Shown piece by piece: positions 17,314 to 25,136 of a DNA stretch of 64,000 nucleotides. The DNA lies in contig NZ_LIVX01000015.1 of assembly GCF_001905665.1 (NCBI RefSeq), positions 95,300 through 159,299 of the forward strand, read 5' to 3'. How positions within the stretch are numbered: the stretch's first letter is position 1; each line of letters starts with the position of its first letter. The position numbers and the translations under genes are program-made. Source of the stretch: Streptomyces sp. CB02261 (GTDB lineage Bacteria > Actinomycetota > Actinomycetes > Streptomycetales > Streptomycetaceae). Under the pieces are notes generated by a model. It made no database searches. It saw only the letters and a program-made list of their open reading frames with translations, and had not been told where the DNA came from.

Positions 17314-17465
17314 GACAAGCAAGCAAGGCCGACGAGCCAAGCAAGGCCGACGAGCCAAGCACGGCCGACGAGCCAAGCACGGCCGACAAGCAAGCACGGC
17401 CGACAAGCAAGCACGGCCGACAAGCCAAGCAAGGCCGACAAGCGAGTAAGGCCGACAAGGCCGAC
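17314..17465. repeat. Degenerate 17/18-bp tandem array (8.5 copies)
   Basis: Units of the form GACRAGCMAGCAMGGCC (17 or 18 bp) run from 5 nt after the hbpS stop to 13 nt before its terminator. The last full unit contains GAGTAAGGCCGACAAG, close to the real AAGTAAGACCGACAAG at the hbpS stop, so the array may derive from the stop region. No spacers of constant length, so not CRISPR. Confidence 0.85.
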
Positions 17466-17477
17466 GGCCCCGCAGCC

Positions 17478-17519
17478 GGTGACGGCGCCCGGATCCCCCG
17501 CCGGGCGCCGTCACCTTTT
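17478..17519 (+). terminator. Rho-independent terminator of hbpS
   Basis: Perfect 15-bp stem (GGTGACGGCGCCCGG / CCGGGCGCCGTCACC) with an 8-nt loop, followed by TTTT. It ends 29 nt before the next start codon. Confidence 0.9.
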
Positions 17520-17547
17520 CCGTATCCGTCCTGCTTAGGATCGGTAC

Positions 17548-18954
17548 GTGAACCACAGCCGGACCCGAGCGGCGGCCACGGCCCTCGCCACCGCCCTCAC
17601 CACCCTCGCTCTGCTCGCGGGCGGCTGCACCACGGCCCTGAGCGGTGTCCGGGGCACCCCCGGGGCCGCCGGGCTGCGCGACCCGTACTTCCCGAAGCTC
17701 GGCAACGGCGGCTACGACGTACGGCACTACGCCCTGACCCTCGCCTACGACCCGCGCACCGGGAAGCTCGACGGCACCGCGGAGATCACCGCCCGCGCCG
17801 GCCAGGACCTCAGCGCCTTCAACCTCGACCTGGCCGGCCTCACGGTCGGTCGCGCCTCGGTCGACGGCGAGCCCGCCGCGGTCAACCGGGCGGGGAACGA
17901 GCTGACGCTCCGGCCGCGCGAGGAGATCCGCGAGGGCGCGGAGTTCCGCACCACCGTCACGTACGAGGGCGTGCCCGAGGCGGTCACCGACGCGGACGGC
18001 ACCCGGGAGGGCTGGCTGCGCACCGACGACGGGGCCGTCGCGGTCGGGCAGCCCGTGGGCTCCATGACCTGGTTCCCCGGCAACCACCACCCCTCGGACA
18101 AGGCCGGGTACGAGATCACCCTCACCGTCCCGGCCGGCCTCGAAGCCGTCTCCAACGGCGTCAGGACCGCCCGCCGCACGGCGCCGGACGGCCGTGTCAC
18201 CACCGTGTGGAAGGCGCCCGAGCCGATGGCGAGCTACCTGGCGACGGTCGCGATCGGCCGGTACCGGACGGACACGGCGACCGCCCTCGGCTCCGTGCCC
18301 GTGCTGACCGCCGCCGACCCGGCGGTCGCGGCGAACAGCGCCGCGCTCCTCGACGAGATCCCGAAGATCCTCGACCGGCAGACCCGGCGCTTCGGCCCGT
18401 ACCCCTTCACGGCCGCCGGGGCGGTCGTCACCGAGGACGGCACCCTCGGCTACGCCCTGGAGACCCAGACCCGGCCCGTGTTCCCCGCGTCCTCCTTCGA
18501 CCGGACGATCCTCGTCCACGAGCTGGCCCACCAGTGGTTCGGCAACTCCGTCACCCCCGCCACCTGGCGCGACCTCTGGCTGAACGAGGGTTTCGCGACG
18601 TACGCGGAATGGCTGTACGCGGAGGAGTTCGGGCACGTCCCCGCGCGCACCAGCTTCGCCCGTGCCTTCGCCAAGGACATCAACTGGACCTTCCCGCCGG
18701 CCGATCCGCCCGCCGCCGAGAACCTCTTCGACCCGCCCGTGTACCAGCGGGGCGCGATGGTCCTCCACAAGCTGCGCGAGACCGTCGGGGACGAGGTCTT
18801 CGGCGAGATCCTGCGCGGCTGGCCCGCGAAGTACCGGCACGCCAACGCGTCCACGGCCGACTTCACCTCCTACGTCGAGGCCGTCGCCGGACGGGACCTC
18901 GACGGCCTGTGGGACGTCTGGCTGTACGGCGACGGGAAGCCGGACCGGCCGTAG
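17548..18954 (+). CDS. M1-family zinc metallopeptidase, lipoprotein
   Basis: 468 residues, GTG start. Lipoprotein signal with lipobox LAGGC (Cys27), so the protein is anchored outside the membrane. N-terminal beta domain of M1 aminopeptidases (YDVRHYALTLAYDPRTGKLDGTAEI), then the thermolysin-like catalytic domain with HELAHQWFG (His324, Glu325, His328) and the third zinc ligand Glu347 in WLNEGFATYAEW. The exopeptidase motif is EDGTLGYALE, a variant of GxMEN. At 468 residues it lacks the large C-terminal helical domain of PepN, as do other short secreted actinobacterial M1 enzymes. Likely role: extracellular peptide turnover. Confidence 0.9.
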   Translation: MNHSRTRAAATALATALTTLALLAGGCTTALSGVRGTPGAAGLRDPYFPKLGNGGYDVRHYALTLAYDPRTGKLDGTAEITARAGQDLSAFNLDLAGLTVGRASVDGEPAAVNRAGNELTLRPREEIREGAEFRTTVTYEGVPEAVTDADGTREGWLRTDDGAVAVGQPVGSMTWFPGNHHPSDKAGYEITLTVPAGLEAVSNGVRTARRTAPDGRVTTVWKAPEPMASYLATVAIGRYRTDTATALGSVPVLTAADPAVAANSAALLDEIPKILDRQTRRFGPYPFTAAGAVVTEDGTLGYALETQTRPVFPASSFDRTILVHELAHQWFGNSVTPATWRDLWLNEGFATYAEWLYAEEFGHVPARTSFARAFAKDINWTFPPADPPAAENLFDPPVYQRGAMVLHKLRETVGDEVFGEILRGWPAKYRHANASTADFTSYVEAVAGRDLDGLWDVWLYGDGKPDRP

Positions 18955-18963
18955 CCGCCGGGT

Positions 18964-19491
18964 TCAGGAGGCCAGGCCCTTGCGCAGCACCACGCACGGG
19001 CGGCCGTGGACGCGGTCCGGGCGCCGGTCGGTCTCCTCGTAGCCGAGGGAGGTCCAGAAGGCCAGCGCGTCCGGGTTGTTCTCCAGGACGGCGAGCCGGA
19101 GGCCGGTGCGGCCCTCGGCGCGGAAGCGGTCCTCGACGTACGCGGCGAGCCGGCTCCCGTGGCCGGCGCGCCGCTCGTCCGCGTGGACCAGGAGGAGCCC
19201 GAGCCACGGCTCCGGTTCCGCCGGGTCGGGGTGGCGGCCGAGCGTCACGGCGACGGCGACGAGCCGGCCCTCGGAGCGGGCCAGGAGGACTTCGGCGGTG
19301 GGCTCGGCGAGCTCGTCGGCGAGGGCGGCTGCGACCTGCTCGGGGCGGATGTCGGACGGGTCCGGGACGTCACCGCTGAGCTGCTGGAACCTCTCGTCGG
19401 ACGCGTAGAGCGCGGTGAGTTCGGTGAGCAGCGGAGCGGGGAGGGCCGCACCGTCCTCCAGGGCCTTGGGCACGAGGGCTTCGACGATCAC
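18964..19491 (-). CDS. GNAT-family N-acetyltransferase
   Basis: 175 residues from a GTG at 19491; an alternative start at 19539 would add 16 residues and no ribosome site decides between them. The GNAT core is clear: WLGLLLVHADERRAGHGSRLAAYVEDRF (acetyl-CoA loop R-x-G-H-G) and LRLAVLENNPDALAFWTSLGYEE. The N-terminal half lacks recognisable substrate signatures. Convergent with the M1 peptidase, separated by 9 bp. Confidence 0.78.
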   Translation of the reverse strand: MIVEALVPKALEDGAALPAPLLTELTALYASDERFQQLSGDVPDPSDIRPEQVAAALADELAEPTAEVLLARSEGRLVAVAVTLGRHPDPAEPEPWLGLLLVHADERRAGHGSRLAAYVEDRFRAEGRTGLRLAVLENNPDALAFWTSLGYEETDRRPDRVHGRPCVVLRKGLAS

Positions 19492-19604
19492 GCGGGCAAG
19501 GGTAGAGCCCCGGCCGGGAATCCGGACCGGGGCTCTCACCGTGTCGACGCGTCAGGGGCCGACGGGATACGCCGGGGACGGCGCGGGGGGCGAGGCCTCC
19601 TGGG

Positions 19605-20180
19605 TCAGAGGTTGACGCCGAAGTCGCGGGCGATGCCCTCAAGGCCCGAGGCGTAGCCCTGGCCGACCGCGCGGAACTTCCACTCGGCGCCGTTGCGGTA
19701 GAGCTCGCCGAAGACCATGGCGGTCTCGACGGCGGCGTCCTCGGAGAGGTCGTAGCGGGCGATCTCGGCGCCGCCGGCCTGGTTGATGATGCGGATGTAC
19801 GCGTTCCGCACCTGGCCGAAGTTCTGCGAGCGGTTCACCGCGTCGTAGATGGAGACCGGGAACACGATCTTGTCGACGTTCGCCGGGAGGCCCGCGAGGT
19901 TGACGTTGATCTGCTCGTCGTCGCCGCCGCCCTCGCCGGTGCGGTTGTCACCGGTGTGCACGATGGTCTGGTCCGGCGTCGACTTGTTGTTGAAGAACAC
20001 GAAGTGCGCGTCGGAGGCGACCTTCCCGGCGGCGTCCACACCGATCGCGGAGGCGTCGAGGTCGAAGTCGGTGCCGGTGGTCGTACGGACGTCCCAGCCG
20101 AGGCCCACGGTGACAGCGGTGAGGCCCGGGGCCTCCTTGGTCAGAGAGACGTTGCCGCCCTTGGACAGGCTCACAGCCAT
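19605..20180 (-). CDS. TerD-family tellurite/stress protein
   Basis: 191 residues, the usual TerD/TerE length, with start MAVSLSKGGNVSLTKEAPGL, GLGWDVRTTTGTDFDLDASAI and HFVFFNNKSTPDQTIVHTGDN. The acidic D-x-D loops are the calcium-binding sites known for the family. Cytoplasmic. AAAGGGA precedes the ATG. No terB/terC or terZ neighbours are present, but a second TerD domain is found in the Mrr fusion 15 kb away. Role in oxidative or envelope stress and in colony development is reported for Streptomyces TerD paralogues. Confidence 0.92.
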   Translation of the reverse strand: MAVSLSKGGNVSLTKEAPGLTAVTVGLGWDVRTTTGTDFDLDASAIGVDAAGKVASDAHFVFFNNKSTPDQTIVHTGDNRTGEGGGDDEQINVNLAGLPANVDKIVFPVSIYDAVNRSQNFGQVRNAYIRIINQAGGAEIARYDLSEDAAVETAMVFGELYRNGAEWKFRAVGQGYASGLEGIARDFGVNL

Positions 20181-20295
20181 GGAAAGTCCCTTTCATCGTG
20201 ATGTCGTCGCCTGGAGAAACGCGTGCGCGCCTCCGGCGGTTCCCGGAGGCCTCCCGGCGAAAACAGGATGACTCCGATGGCCCCCTGCGGGGAAC

Positions 20296-20733
20296 ATGGG
20301 GGGCATGTCCGGTCCGTATCCCATCCGCGGCTCCGTCTCGCTCCCCGAGGCCGAGCTCCAGTGGCGTTTCTCGCGTTCGTCGGGTCCGGGCGGACAGCAT
20401 GTGAACACCAGCGACTCCCAGGTCGAGCTGCGCTTCGATCTCGCGGCCACCGAGTCGCTGCCCGAGGTGTGGAAGGCCCGCGCCCTGGAGCGACTGGCCA
20501 CCCGCCTCGTCAACGGGGTCGTGACGGTCCGCGCCTCGGAGCACCGCTCCCAGTGGCGCAACCGCGAGACGGCGGCGGTCCGGCTGGCCGCGCTCCTCGC
20601 CGAGGCGACGGCCCCGCCGCCGAAGCCCCGCAGGCCGACGAAGATCCCGCGCGGGATCAACGAGCGGCGGCTGCGGGAGAAGAAGCAGCGCTCGGAGACC
20701 AAGCGCACCCGCCAGTCGCGCGACTGGGGCTGA
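20296..20733 (+). CDS. arfB: Alternative ribosome-rescue factor ArfB / peptidyl-tRNA hydrolase
   Basis: 145 residues (142 if the ATG at 20305 is used). The release-factor catalytic loop SSGPGGQHVNTSDSQVELRF contains the GGQ motif that hydrolyses peptidyl-tRNA, and the C-terminal tail is strongly basic (RRLREKKQRSETKRTRQSR), the ArfB feature that enters the empty mRNA channel of stalled ribosomes. There is no codon-recognition domain, which separates it from RF1/RF2. Divergent from terD. Confidence 0.92.
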   Translation: MGGMSGPYPIRGSVSLPEAELQWRFSRSSGPGGQHVNTSDSQVELRFDLAATESLPEVWKARALERLATRLVNGVVTVRASEHRSQWRNRETAAVRLAALLAEATAPPPKPRRPTKIPRGINERRLREKKQRSETKRTRQSRDWG

Positions 20734-20755
20734 GCACGGCCGGCCCCGCCGGAAA

Positions 20756-20839
20756 CCCGGCCCGCGCCCGCAGGAGCCCGGCCGGCGTCCACGGAAGCCC
20801 GGCCCGCGCCCACCGGATCGCGGCCCGCGCCCACCGGAG
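20756..20839. repeat. Tandem repeat (21 bp x 4)
   Basis: Four exact-length 21-bp units of the form CCCGGCCCGCGCCCACCGGAN start at 20756, 20777, 20798 and 20819, filling the gap between the convergent arfB and flavin-reductase genes. Confidence 0.85.
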
Positions 20840-20849
20840 CCCGGGGCCG

Positions 20850-21350
20850 TCAGGACAGGTGCCGGTACTTCCCCTGGTAGTACGTGAGCGGCCCGCCCTC
20901 CGCGGCCACCGCGCCGACCTCCAGGACCCGGCCCACGACGAGCGTGTGGTCACCGGCCACGACACGGCTCTCCGTACGGCACTCCAGCGTCGCCAGCGCG
21001 CCGCCCATCAGCGGGGCGCCGCTCGTCCCGCCGCGGGTGTACGGCAGGTCGGCGAAGAGGAGCCGGTCGCTGACGCGGTTCTTCATCGCGAAGCGCCCGG
21101 CGATGTGCCGCTGGTTCTCGGAGAGGATCGACACCGCCCACACAGGGACGTCGGTGAGCAGGTCGTCCATGCGGGAGCCGTTGCGGAGGCTCACCAGGAC
21201 CAGGGGCGGATCGAGGGAGACCGACACGAAGGCGGTGGCCGTCATGCCGACGTCCTCGCCGCGCGGGCCGTCGTCGGGGTCGTGCGCGGTCACGAGGACC
21301 ACGCCCGCCGCGAGGCGGGACATCGCCGCCCGGAAGTCGTCGTTGCTCAC
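20850..21350 (-). CDS. Flavin reductase-like FMN-binding protein
   Basis: 166 residues from GTG 21350 (SNDDFRAAMSRLAAGVVLVT); in-frame GTG codons at 21383 and 21422 are possible earlier starts. Split-barrel fold of the HpaC/flavin reductase family: GMTATAFVSVSLDPPLVLVSLRNGS (FMN phosphate contacts), WAVSILSENQRHIAGRFA and GDHTLVVGRVLEV. These NAD(P)H:FMN reductases feed reduced flavin to two-component monooxygenases. No partner oxygenase is adjacent, so it is probably a general supplier. Confidence 0.85.
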   Translation of the reverse strand: MSNDDFRAAMSRLAAGVVLVTAHDPDDGPRGEDVGMTATAFVSVSLDPPLVLVSLRNGSRMDDLLTDVPVWAVSILSENQRHIAGRFAMKNRVSDRLLFADLPYTRGGTSGAPLMGGALATLECRTESRVVAGDHTLVVGRVLEVGAVAAEGGPLTYYQGKYRHLS

Positions 21351-21527
21351 CCCCTCAGCATGAGGGATGGCCAGATCGGACACGGGGGGCGAGGCGGGCG
21401 TCTTCTGCAGCACACCTCGCACGCTAGTCCGGGCGGTCCGGGGGCCGCATCGGGCGGGGGGACCAGTCCGGCACCCCCGCCGGTCCTAGGACCCGGGGCG
21501 GCGCCGGCCCGACCCGCGATGACCTGC

Positions 21528-21543
21528 TGTGACTTGAGTCACA
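21528..21543. promoter_or_regulatory. Crp-like inverted repeat upstream of cdgB
   Basis: TGTGAC-TTGA-GTCACA, a perfect 6-4-6 inverted repeat. It fits the TGTGAC...GTCACA form expected of Crp-family sites in Streptomyces and lies 127-142 nt before the cdgB start. Confidence 0.5.
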
Positions 21544-21558
21544 GAGGCGAGTATTTGC

Positions 21559-21571
21559 TGACCCTGTGTAC
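21559..21571 (+). promoter_or_regulatory. BldD-box-like operator upstream of cdgB
   Basis: TGACCCTGTGTAC matches the BldD consensus TNACNC(A/T)GNGTNA at all but the last position. BldD, itself activated by c-di-GMP, is known to bind the cdgB promoter in S. coelicolor; the site here makes that feedback loop likely. Confidence 0.65.
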
Positions 21572-21669
21572 CGGCTACGCAGCTCGCTGTGATTCAGTGG
21601 CGGGGACAGTGCAACACGAAGCCGATGAGAACCCTGGAGTTGCTGTCGAGGTCTCGGGGAGAGCGAGCG

Positions 21670-23364
21670 ATGGAGACCGAGTCGGAGCCGTACGTCCGTC
21701 TCTCGACCCTGCGGCAGCTGCATCAGGTCGTGGCGGACCTCAACACTGCGCGCAGCCTGGCGGACACCCTGCAGACCGTCGCCGACGGTGTCGTCGCCGG
21801 TCTCAACTACGAGCTGGCCTGCGTCAACCTCGTACGCCCCGACGGTGACCTCGTCGTCGCCGCCTTCGCCGGAAGCTCCGCCGCCGAGGCCCTGATCACC
21901 GGCCGGGTCGGCTCCCGCGCCTCCTGGGAGCGACGCCTCGCCATGGCGGACGCCTGGGGCGACCTGCGGTTCATCCCGCACACCGAGGGCTGGGTGCTCA
22001 TGGAGGACGACGTCCCCCAGTGGCACACCGACGGCCCCGCGCCCCGCTTCGAGGACGAGTGGCACCCGCACGACCGCCTCTACGCCCCCATGTACGCGTC
22101 GGGCTCCGGCCGCGAGCTCCTCGGCGTCATATCCGTCGACCGCCCGCGCAACGGCCGGCACCCCGGCCCCTGGGGCCAGGAGGCGCTCCAGATGTACGCC
22201 TCCCAGTCGGCGATAGCCATCAGCAACGCCCGCCTCCGCTCCAACATGCAGCGCGCCCTGGTCCGCCTGGAGCGGGAGCAGCAGGCCCTCCGCGCCAGCG
22301 AGGAGTCCTTCCGCCAGGCCTTCGAGTACGCCCCCTCCGGCATGGCCATCGCCGAGATGGGTGGCGACCAGCACGGCCGGCTCCTCCGGACCAACGACGC
22401 CCTGTGCCGGCTCCTCGGCCGGCCCGCCTCCGTGATGCGGCGCTACTCCTTCGCCGACCTCGTCCATCCCGAGGACATAGGCACCCTGCTCCGGACCTCC
22501 GCCGAGGGCGGCCGGGCCGAGCTGCGGCTCGGGCGGCGCGACGGCACGTACGTATGGGTGTCCCTCCGCAACTCGGTCGTCGCCGACACCGCCGACGGGC
22601 CCCGCTTCCTCCTCACCCACGTCGAGGACATCGAGGAGCGCAAGCGCCACGAGCTCCAGCTCGCCCACCGCGCCTCGCACGACGCCCTCACCGGCCTCCC
22701 CAACAGCGCCGAGCTGCGCTCCCGGCTCTCCGCCCGGCTCTGCGAGCGCCCGGCGGCACCGGCCGTGGCGGCGCAGGCCGGCGGGTACGACTCCGCTCGC
22801 GACGGGGGCTACGAGACCTTCGGCGCCCCGGGCCCCTCCGGATACGAGGTGCCGTACGAGCACGAACACGAGCACGGCTTCGGCTTCGAGCCGGCCGGGG
22901 GCGTGGGGCCGTACGACCACCACGTCCACCTCGTCGCCCCTTCGGGCGGTGAGACCGACGACGGCACCAAGGGCCTCGCCGTCCTCTTCTGCGACCTCGA
23001 CGGCTTCAAGTCGATCAACGACCGCTTCGGTCACCACACCGGTGACGCCGTCCTCATCGAGGTCGCGCGGAGGCTCACCACCGGCGTGCGGGACGGGGAC
23101 ACCGTCGCCCGGCTCGGGGGTGACGAATTCGTCGTCCTCGCCGACGGCCTCGGCGCGGCCGACGCCGCCGACCTGGCCGTACGCCTCCGCAACGCGATCA
23201 TTCCGCCGATCCGGGTGGACGGCCGGGCGGTCCGCGTGGGGGCGAGTTTCGGCATCGGCTGGGCCGAATGCGGCATGTCCGTGGAAGAGGTCCTGAACTC
23301 CGCCGACCAGCGGATGTACGTGGAGAAACGCTCCCGCGCCAAGCTCCACCGGCGCGCGGGCTGA
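21670..23364 (+). CDS. cdgB: GAF-PAS-GGDEF diguanylate cyclase CdgB
   Basis: 564 residues from ATG 21670 (GGGGAG 8 nt upstream). Order: GAF domain about 15-190 (LADTLQTVADGVVAGLNYELACVNLV), PAS/PAC about 210-335 (FEYAPSGMAIAEM; HVEDIEERKRHE), GGDEF domain about 340-560. The active site is intact (GGDEF at 483-487; FCDLDGFKSINDRFGHHTGD) and an RDGD I-site sits five residues before it, so the enzyme should make c-di-GMP and be product-inhibited. A 70-residue insert with a His/Glu-rich stretch (EHEHEHGFGF, DHHVHL) splits the GGDEF domain after DALTGLPNS. c-di-GMP acts through BldD to delay sporulation. Confidence 0.93.
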   Translation: METESEPYVRLSTLRQLHQVVADLNTARSLADTLQTVADGVVAGLNYELACVNLVRPDGDLVVAAFAGSSAAEALITGRVGSRASWERRLAMADAWGDLRFIPHTEGWVLMEDDVPQWHTDGPAPRFEDEWHPHDRLYAPMYASGSGRELLGVISVDRPRNGRHPGPWGQEALQMYASQSAIAISNARLRSNMQRALVRLEREQQALRASEESFRQAFEYAPSGMAIAEMGGDQHGRLLRTNDALCRLLGRPASVMRRYSFADLVHPEDIGTLLRTSAEGGRAELRLGRRDGTYVWVSLRNSVVADTADGPRFLLTHVEDIEERKRHELQLAHRASHDALTGLPNSAELRSRLSARLCERPAAPAVAAQAGGYDSARDGGYETFGAPGPSGYEVPYEHEHEHGFGFEPAGGVGPYDHHVHLVAPSGGETDDGTKGLAVLFCDLDGFKSINDRFGHHTGDAVLIEVARRLTTGVRDGDTVARLGGDEFVVLADGLGAADAADLAVRLRNAIIPPIRVDGRAVRVGASFGIGWAECGMSVEEVLNSADQRMYVEKRSRAKLHRRAG

Positions 23365-23481
23365 GGCGCGGAACACACCCTCGGCATGCCCCCGGCGACG
23401 CTGGGGCCGCTTCGGGGGTAGGTCCGTTCGGGGTAGGCTCGGCCGGTCGGCGACGGCTGGCGAGCATGGAGAGGAACCCGG

Positions 23482-24459
23482 ATGGCTGCCGGTAACGACG
23501 GCGCGAACAAGCCCGAGAACGACGACCCGTTCGGCTACCTGTACGCGGACGGTCAGGCAGCGGGCGCACAGCCCCCGCAGGGTGGTGGCTACGGCTACCC
23601 CGGCCCCGCGGCGGCTCAGCCCGGCGTGCCCCGGACCTCGTACAACCAGGTCAGAACGGTCGGCGAGCGTCAGTACGGCGGGCCGACCCAGGGGCACGGG
23701 CAGGCCTACGTCCCGCCGCAGCAGCAGGCCCCGTACGGCCAGCCCCAGGCGCAGTACGCCGCCCCCGAGACGTACGGCGGCCCGCCGCGACAGTCCCCGC
23801 CGCCGCAGCAGCAGCGCGGTGGCTCCGGCCGTGGCCCCAACACCAAGGGGCTCCTCGTCGGTGCCGTCGCGGTCGTCGCGGTCGTGGTGATCGGCATCGC
23901 GGCCGCCGTGATCAGCAACAGCGGCGACAAGGACGACAAGGGCAACCAGGCCGGCGGCGGCACGACCGCGACCGCCCCCGCCCAGGTCTCCGAGAAGCCC
24001 ACCCCGGAACCGAGCGCGGACAAGACCCCGGCGGAGCTGCCGAAGCAGGACGCGGCGATCCTCAAGCTGGGTGGCCCGGCGAGCCTCGACAAGACCATAA
24101 AGGGAGCGAAGGGCGCTGACGGCGCCTACGTGAGCTTCAACGGGGTGGGCGGCTCGGCCAGCTGGTCGGTCGACGTGCCGGAGTCCGGCGAGTACACGCT
24201 CCGCATCACCTACAGCGTGCCGGGCAAGGACGCCAAGACCTCGTTGACGGTCAACAGCGAACAGCCCCGAGGGCTGAACATGTCCAACTTCGCGAAGGCC
24301 GCCGAGGGCGACTGGGAGAAGAGCTGGACCTACACGTACGCCTACGTGAACCTGAACAAGGGCACGAACGCGCTCAAGATCTCGTGCGAGGCGGGCGATA
24401 CCTGCGAGGCGGTCCTCGACCAGGTCTACCTGGAAGCCGGTCACACCGGAAAGGGCTGA
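23482..24459 (+). CDS. Single-pass membrane protein with C-terminal CBM35-like domain
   Basis: 325 residues. Cytoplasmic Gly/Pro/Gln/Tyr-rich tail (1-120, many PQQQAPYGQ-type segments), one membrane helix about 123-146 (GLLVGAVAVVAVVVIGIAAAVI), a Thr/Pro linker, and a C-terminal beta-sandwich about 195-325 with AYVSFNGVGGSASWSVDVPESGEYTLRITYSVPG and a final TNALKISCEAGDTCEAVLDQVYLE, the layout of carbohydrate-binding module 35/6. The two Cys near the end probably form a disulfide. It may bind wall or secreted polysaccharide; starts 117 bp after cdgB and could share its transcript. Confidence 0.75.
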   Translation: MAAGNDGANKPENDDPFGYLYADGQAAGAQPPQGGGYGYPGPAAAQPGVPRTSYNQVRTVGERQYGGPTQGHGQAYVPPQQQAPYGQPQAQYAAPETYGGPPRQSPPPQQQRGGSGRGPNTKGLLVGAVAVVAVVVIGIAAAVISNSGDKDDKGNQAGGGTTATAPAQVSEKPTPEPSADKTPAELPKQDAAILKLGGPASLDKTIKGAKGADGAYVSFNGVGGSASWSVDVPESGEYTLRITYSVPGKDAKTSLTVNSEQPRGLNMSNFAKAAEGDWEKSWTYTYAYVNLNKGTNALKISCEAGDTCEAVLDQVYLEAGHTGKG

Positions 24460-24491
24460 GAAATCGCCTTCATCGGAGGCGATACGGAGTC

Positions 24492-24528
24492 GACCTGTGG
24501 GCGGCGCGATGTGCGCCGCCCACAGGTC
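24492..24528. terminator. Bidirectional terminator
   Basis: Perfect 16-bp stem (GACCTGTGGGCGGCGC and complement) with loop GATGT between convergent genes; serves both strands. Confidence 0.9.
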
Positions 24529-24564
24529 CTTCGCTCGGCGTGATCAATCTGGCGGGTTTGCGGC

Positions 24565-24981
24565 CTACCAGCCGATGCAGCTGTTGACGATGGTGCCCGC
24601 GCTGTTGGCACGGGCCACCTGCACCCCGATGTTGAAGAGCCCGTTGGGGTGGGAGGCCGTGGTGTCCCACGTGCTGCGCGTCCCGTAGCCCTGGGTGTTC
24701 GTGCGCCAGGGCCAGTAGTGCGTCTTTCCCCAGACGTCGGTGGACACCAGCCGCAGCCGTACCCCGTAACCATCGGCCTGGACGTCGTCCAGGGCGAAGT
24801 GGATCTTCACGTTGGCATCGGGGCCGTGGTAGTTCGAGTAGGTCATCTCACCGTGGGCGCCCGTGGTTTTGCACGATGCGTCCCCGGTGTACTCCGCGGC
24901 GTGGGCCGTACCCGTCATCGACACGGACAGGGTCACGGCTGTGGCGAGGAGCCCGGCGGTGGTGGCGATGTGACGGCGCAT
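24565..24981 (-). CDS. Small secreted protein, unknown function
   Basis: 138 residues. Signal peptide about 1-28 (MRRHIATTAGLLATAVTLSVSMTGTAHA) after a GGGGGAA ribosome site. Mature part of about 110 residues has one Cys near the start and one three residues from the end, likely a disulfide, and many Tyr/Trp/Asn residues (GYGVRLRLVST, HYWPWRTNTQGYGTR), which suggests a compact beta protein. I do not recognise the family. Confidence 0.75.
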   Translation of the reverse strand: MRRHIATTAGLLATAVTLSVSMTGTAHAAEYTGDASCKTTGAHGEMTYSNYHGPDANVKIHFALDDVQADGYGVRLRLVSTDVWGKTHYWPWRTNTQGYGTRSTWDTTASHPNGLFNIGVQVARANSAGTIVNSCIGW

Positions 24982-25136
24982 GAGATTCCCCCTGAGCGGT
25001 GACTGATTGCGGTCGCGACATTATCGCTCGCTAGTTCGAAGCGCGTCCACGGGGATTGTCTGTTGTGGCCGGTATTCGATCATGAGGCGCCTGCCTGAAT
25101 GAGAGCGAGAGTCGGTGATGGGCCGTCAGCCGGACG

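Noticed and set aside
14616..17441. A 941-codon open frame covering senR and extending through senS and hbpS on the minus strand
   Set aside because: Only the last 206 codons are coding (SenR). The rest is antisense or out of frame to senS and hbpS and is Arg/Gly/Pro-rich, as is usual for shadows in GC-rich DNA.
17314..17465. Periodic repeats resembling a CRISPR array
   Set aside because: Units are contiguous 17/18-bp copies without unique spacers and there are no cas genes.
23365..23481. Possible tRNA or small RNA between cdgB and the CBM-like gene
   Set aside because: No cloverleaf, CCA end or strong hairpin could be found by eye.
21424..24444. A 1006-codon minus-strand frame opposite cdgB and the CBM-like gene
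   Set aside because: It is a shadow of two genes with clear domains on the plus strand; composition is Gly/Val/Asp-rich without any motif.
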